Positions 5,282 through 6,471 of a DNA stretch of 6,471 nucleotides are shown here, piece by piece. How positions within the stretch are numbered: the first letter of the stretch is position 1; every line of letters begins with the position of its first letter. Source of the DNA: Acidimicrobiia bacterium. Its GTDB lineage: Bacteria > Actinomycetota > Acidimicrobiia > Acidimicrobiales > Ilumatobacteraceae. The notes below the pieces were generated by a model, which saw only the letters and a program-made list of their open reading frames with translations, was not told the DNA's origin and ran no database searches. Location: assembly GCA_013821025.1 (NCBI GenBank), contig JACDHN010000160.1, positions 1-6,471 on the forward strand. Reading direction: 5' to 3'. Position numbers and translations under genes: made by a program.

Positions 5282-6110
5282 AGTCGGTGGTCCGTTGATC
5301 CAGTTCGAGGGCTTCACCGACCAGCAACTCGACCAGTTCCGCCGATATCAGGCAGTCTCCTACGGCGTGCTCGAGGAGGTAGCAGCGCGGATCGCGCCGG
5401 GCGTCACCGAGCGTGACGCCACCCGGTGGGCGATGAAGGCCTACCGGCGCGAGGGCGCAGAGCGCTACTTTCACCTCCCAGTTGCCCTGTTCGGTGAGCG
5501 CACCGCCCTGCCGGATCCATGGAGCACGGCATCGTTCTGGCCAACCGATCGAGCGCTGGAACCTGGCGACCCGTTCTTGCTCGACGCCTCACCGATCTTC
5601 GACGGGTATGTGGTCGACACCTCCATCTCCCGCAGCCCCGAGCCGAGCCCGACACATGCGGCGGCGATGGCGGACGATCTCGTGTACCGCGTCACGATCC
5701 TCGACGCCGTGCGCTCCGGTGCGACGTTCCGGGAGATCGCGCTCACCGTCGACTCCGACATGACCCAGCGAGGTGATCGCAACTGTCACGGATTGCACCC
5801 AGAGGCAGTGCTCGGGCACCGCGTGGTCCGCATCACCAATCCGGACGCGGCGCCACCACCAGACCCGAGCGGCTTCGACGCCACGGTGCTCGGATGGTTC
5901 ATCGACGGGATCGCCGCCGCGCAGGAGCGCGGTGAGCCGTCGCCGACCTGGAACGACCGGGCGACCTCGGATCATCGGCCATCGCCGGGACTCTGGGCCG
6001 TCGAGCCGCACCTCGCCCGCGGCGACGTCGGCGTCAAGTGGGAGGAGCTGCTCGTCGTCGAGGACCGCGACGCCTACTGGCTCGACGAGGACGTCCCCCA
6101 CCGCCGCTGA
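5262..6110 (+). CDS. M24-family metallopeptidase (aminopeptidase P/methionyl aminopeptidase fold)
   Basis: Predicted cytoplasmic, dinuclear-metal peptidase of the 'pita-bread' fold; the substrate is unknown. The 282-residue frame has the C-terminal catalytic domain but no separate N-terminal creatinase domain. Likely metal ligands in order: D108 (FLLDASPIF), D119 (YVVDTSIS, eleven residues later), H186 (VLGHRVV), E248 (LWAVEPH) and E261 (GVKWEELLVV). FHLPVALFGERTALP, SPTWNDRATSDHRP and AYWLDEDVPH look like conserved blocks of a group of M24 proteins common in actinobacteria. The usual second catalytic His seven residues after the metal His is not evident. The first eight or so residues (MRCRGDEV) are doubtful: the strong ribosome binding site serves an ATG at 5249 in another frame, so the true N-terminus may begin MKTIDALPRR and join this frame after a small indel. 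From about GGPLIQFEGFTD onward the frame is intact. Confidence 0.83.
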   Translation: MRCRGDEVGGPLIQFEGFTDQQLDQFRRYQAVSYGVLEEVAARIAPGVTERDATRWAMKAYRREGAERYFHLPVALFGERTALPDPWSTASFWPTDRALEPGDPFLLDASPIFDGYVVDTSISRSPEPSPTHAAAMADDLVYRVTILDAVRSGATFREIALTVDSDMTQRGDRNCHGLHPEAVLGHRVVRITNPDAAPPPDPSGFDATVLGWFIDGIAAAQERGEPSPTWNDRATSDHRPSPGLWAVEPHLARGDVGVKWEELLVVEDRDAYWLDEDVPHRR

Positions 6111-6130
6111 CGCCTCGGCGCAGCCGTCAG
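6107..6130. terminator. Possible shared stem-loop between convergent genes
   Basis: CTGACG (6107-6112) and CGTCAG (6125-6130) form a perfect 6-bp stem with a 12-base loop. It spans both stop codons of the convergent M24 and hydrolase genes, which are only 16 bases apart. The symmetric position would suit a bidirectional terminator, but there is no T-run on either side and the loop is large, so confidence is low. Confidence 0.22.
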
Positions 6131-6471
6131 TCGAGCGAGTCCCAGAACGACTCGAGGATCGGTACGGCCTTGTCCGGCGCCTGGTACGGCCAGAAGTGTC
6201 CGGCACCGTCGATGCGTTTGAACCTTGCTCCGAGGGAGTCGGCGACCTCTGCGGCCATCTTCTCGTCACCGAACGGATCCTCGGTGGGATGGAGCACCAA
6301 CCCGGGCGCGCTCGTCGCAGACCATGGTCCCCAGTGTTGGTGCGGGTTCGGGGTGGACGACCGGTACAGGTCGAGGATGCAACTTCCCATCGTTGCGTCG
6401 GACCCCGCTGCCATCTCCAGCGCATCGTCGTGGGGCACGCCCATCGCTTCGAACAGAGGCGCCCGCTCCTC
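6127..6471 (-). CDS. Alpha/beta hydrolase, C-terminal part
   Basis: Only the last 114 or so residues are present; the frame is open through the window edge (EERAPLFEAMGVPHDD...), so the Met codon at 6444 is internal. The C-terminal half of an alpha/beta-hydrolase fold is visible: a strand APGLVLHPTEDPFGDE carrying the probable catalytic acid (Asp of PTEDPFGD), then RFKRIDGAGHFWPYQAPD with the catalytic His of GAGHFW, and a final helix AVPILESFWDSLD. The nucleophile elbow lies outside the window, so it cannot be said whether this is an esterase (Ser) or an epoxide hydrolase or dehalogenase (Asp). It is not a copy of the broken hydrolase at 1491-2281, since the two differ in nearly all visible positions outside the GAGH motif. 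It converges on the M24 gene with a 16-base gap. Confidence 0.8.
   Translation of the reverse strand, partial: EERAPLFEAMGVPHDDALEMAAGSDATMGSCILDLYRSSTPNPHQHWGPWSATSAPGLVLHPTEDPFGDEKMAAEVADSLGARFKRIDGAGHFWPYQAPDKAVPILESFWDSLD

Overview
This is a high-G+C window with strong G/C preference at third codon positions, GTG starts and few AT-rich stretches. It looks like chromosomal DNA of an actinobacterium. The protein types (IolD/IolG, LtrA, an AAC(6')-like GNAT, a stand-alone M24 peptidase) would fit Acidimicrobiia or related Actinomycetota, but that lineage call is inference from style, not from a marker gene.

Layout. Bases 1-1429 (+) are the end of a myo-inositol catabolic operon: the C-terminal part of iolD (cut by the window edge) and a complete iolG, joined by a TGATG stop/start overlap. 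Bases 1491-2281 (+) carry an epoxide-hydrolase-type alpha/beta hydrolase whose catalytic residues can all be read, but only across three reading-frame breaks, so it is a pseudogene or a stretch of sequence error. Bases 2412-3222 (+) hold a two-gene MNT/HEPN (MntA/HepT) toxin-antitoxin module with an 8-base gene overlap. Convergent to it on the minus strand are an LtrA-family membrane protein (3303-4502) and, upstream of that, a GNAT acetyltransferase (4587-5111). A 137-base divergent gap separates the GNAT gene from an M24 metallopeptidase (5262-6110, +), whose best ribosome binding site points to a start in a different frame. The window ends with the C-terminal part of another alpha/beta hydrolase (6127-6471, -), convergent to the peptidase. 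No gene-free stretch exceeds 300 bases.

How the genes work together. IolD and IolG act in one pathway, and MntA and HepT act as one module. The remaining genes look like a miscellaneous chromosomal neighbourhood with no shared pathway that I can see. No RNA gene, transposase, integrase, CRISPR array or prophage gene was found.

Worth a second look: a short repeated element (consensus GCC-N(1-2)-GAATC[C/G]TCGG) found next to the stop codons of iolG, the broken hydrolase and hepT, so that it brackets both the hydrolase and the toxin-antitoxin module; the multiply broken hydrolase; the misplaced start of the M24 gene; and a bulged stem-loop just before the LtrA start codon. I see no convincing wholly new system. 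The MNT/HEPN pair is a known type.
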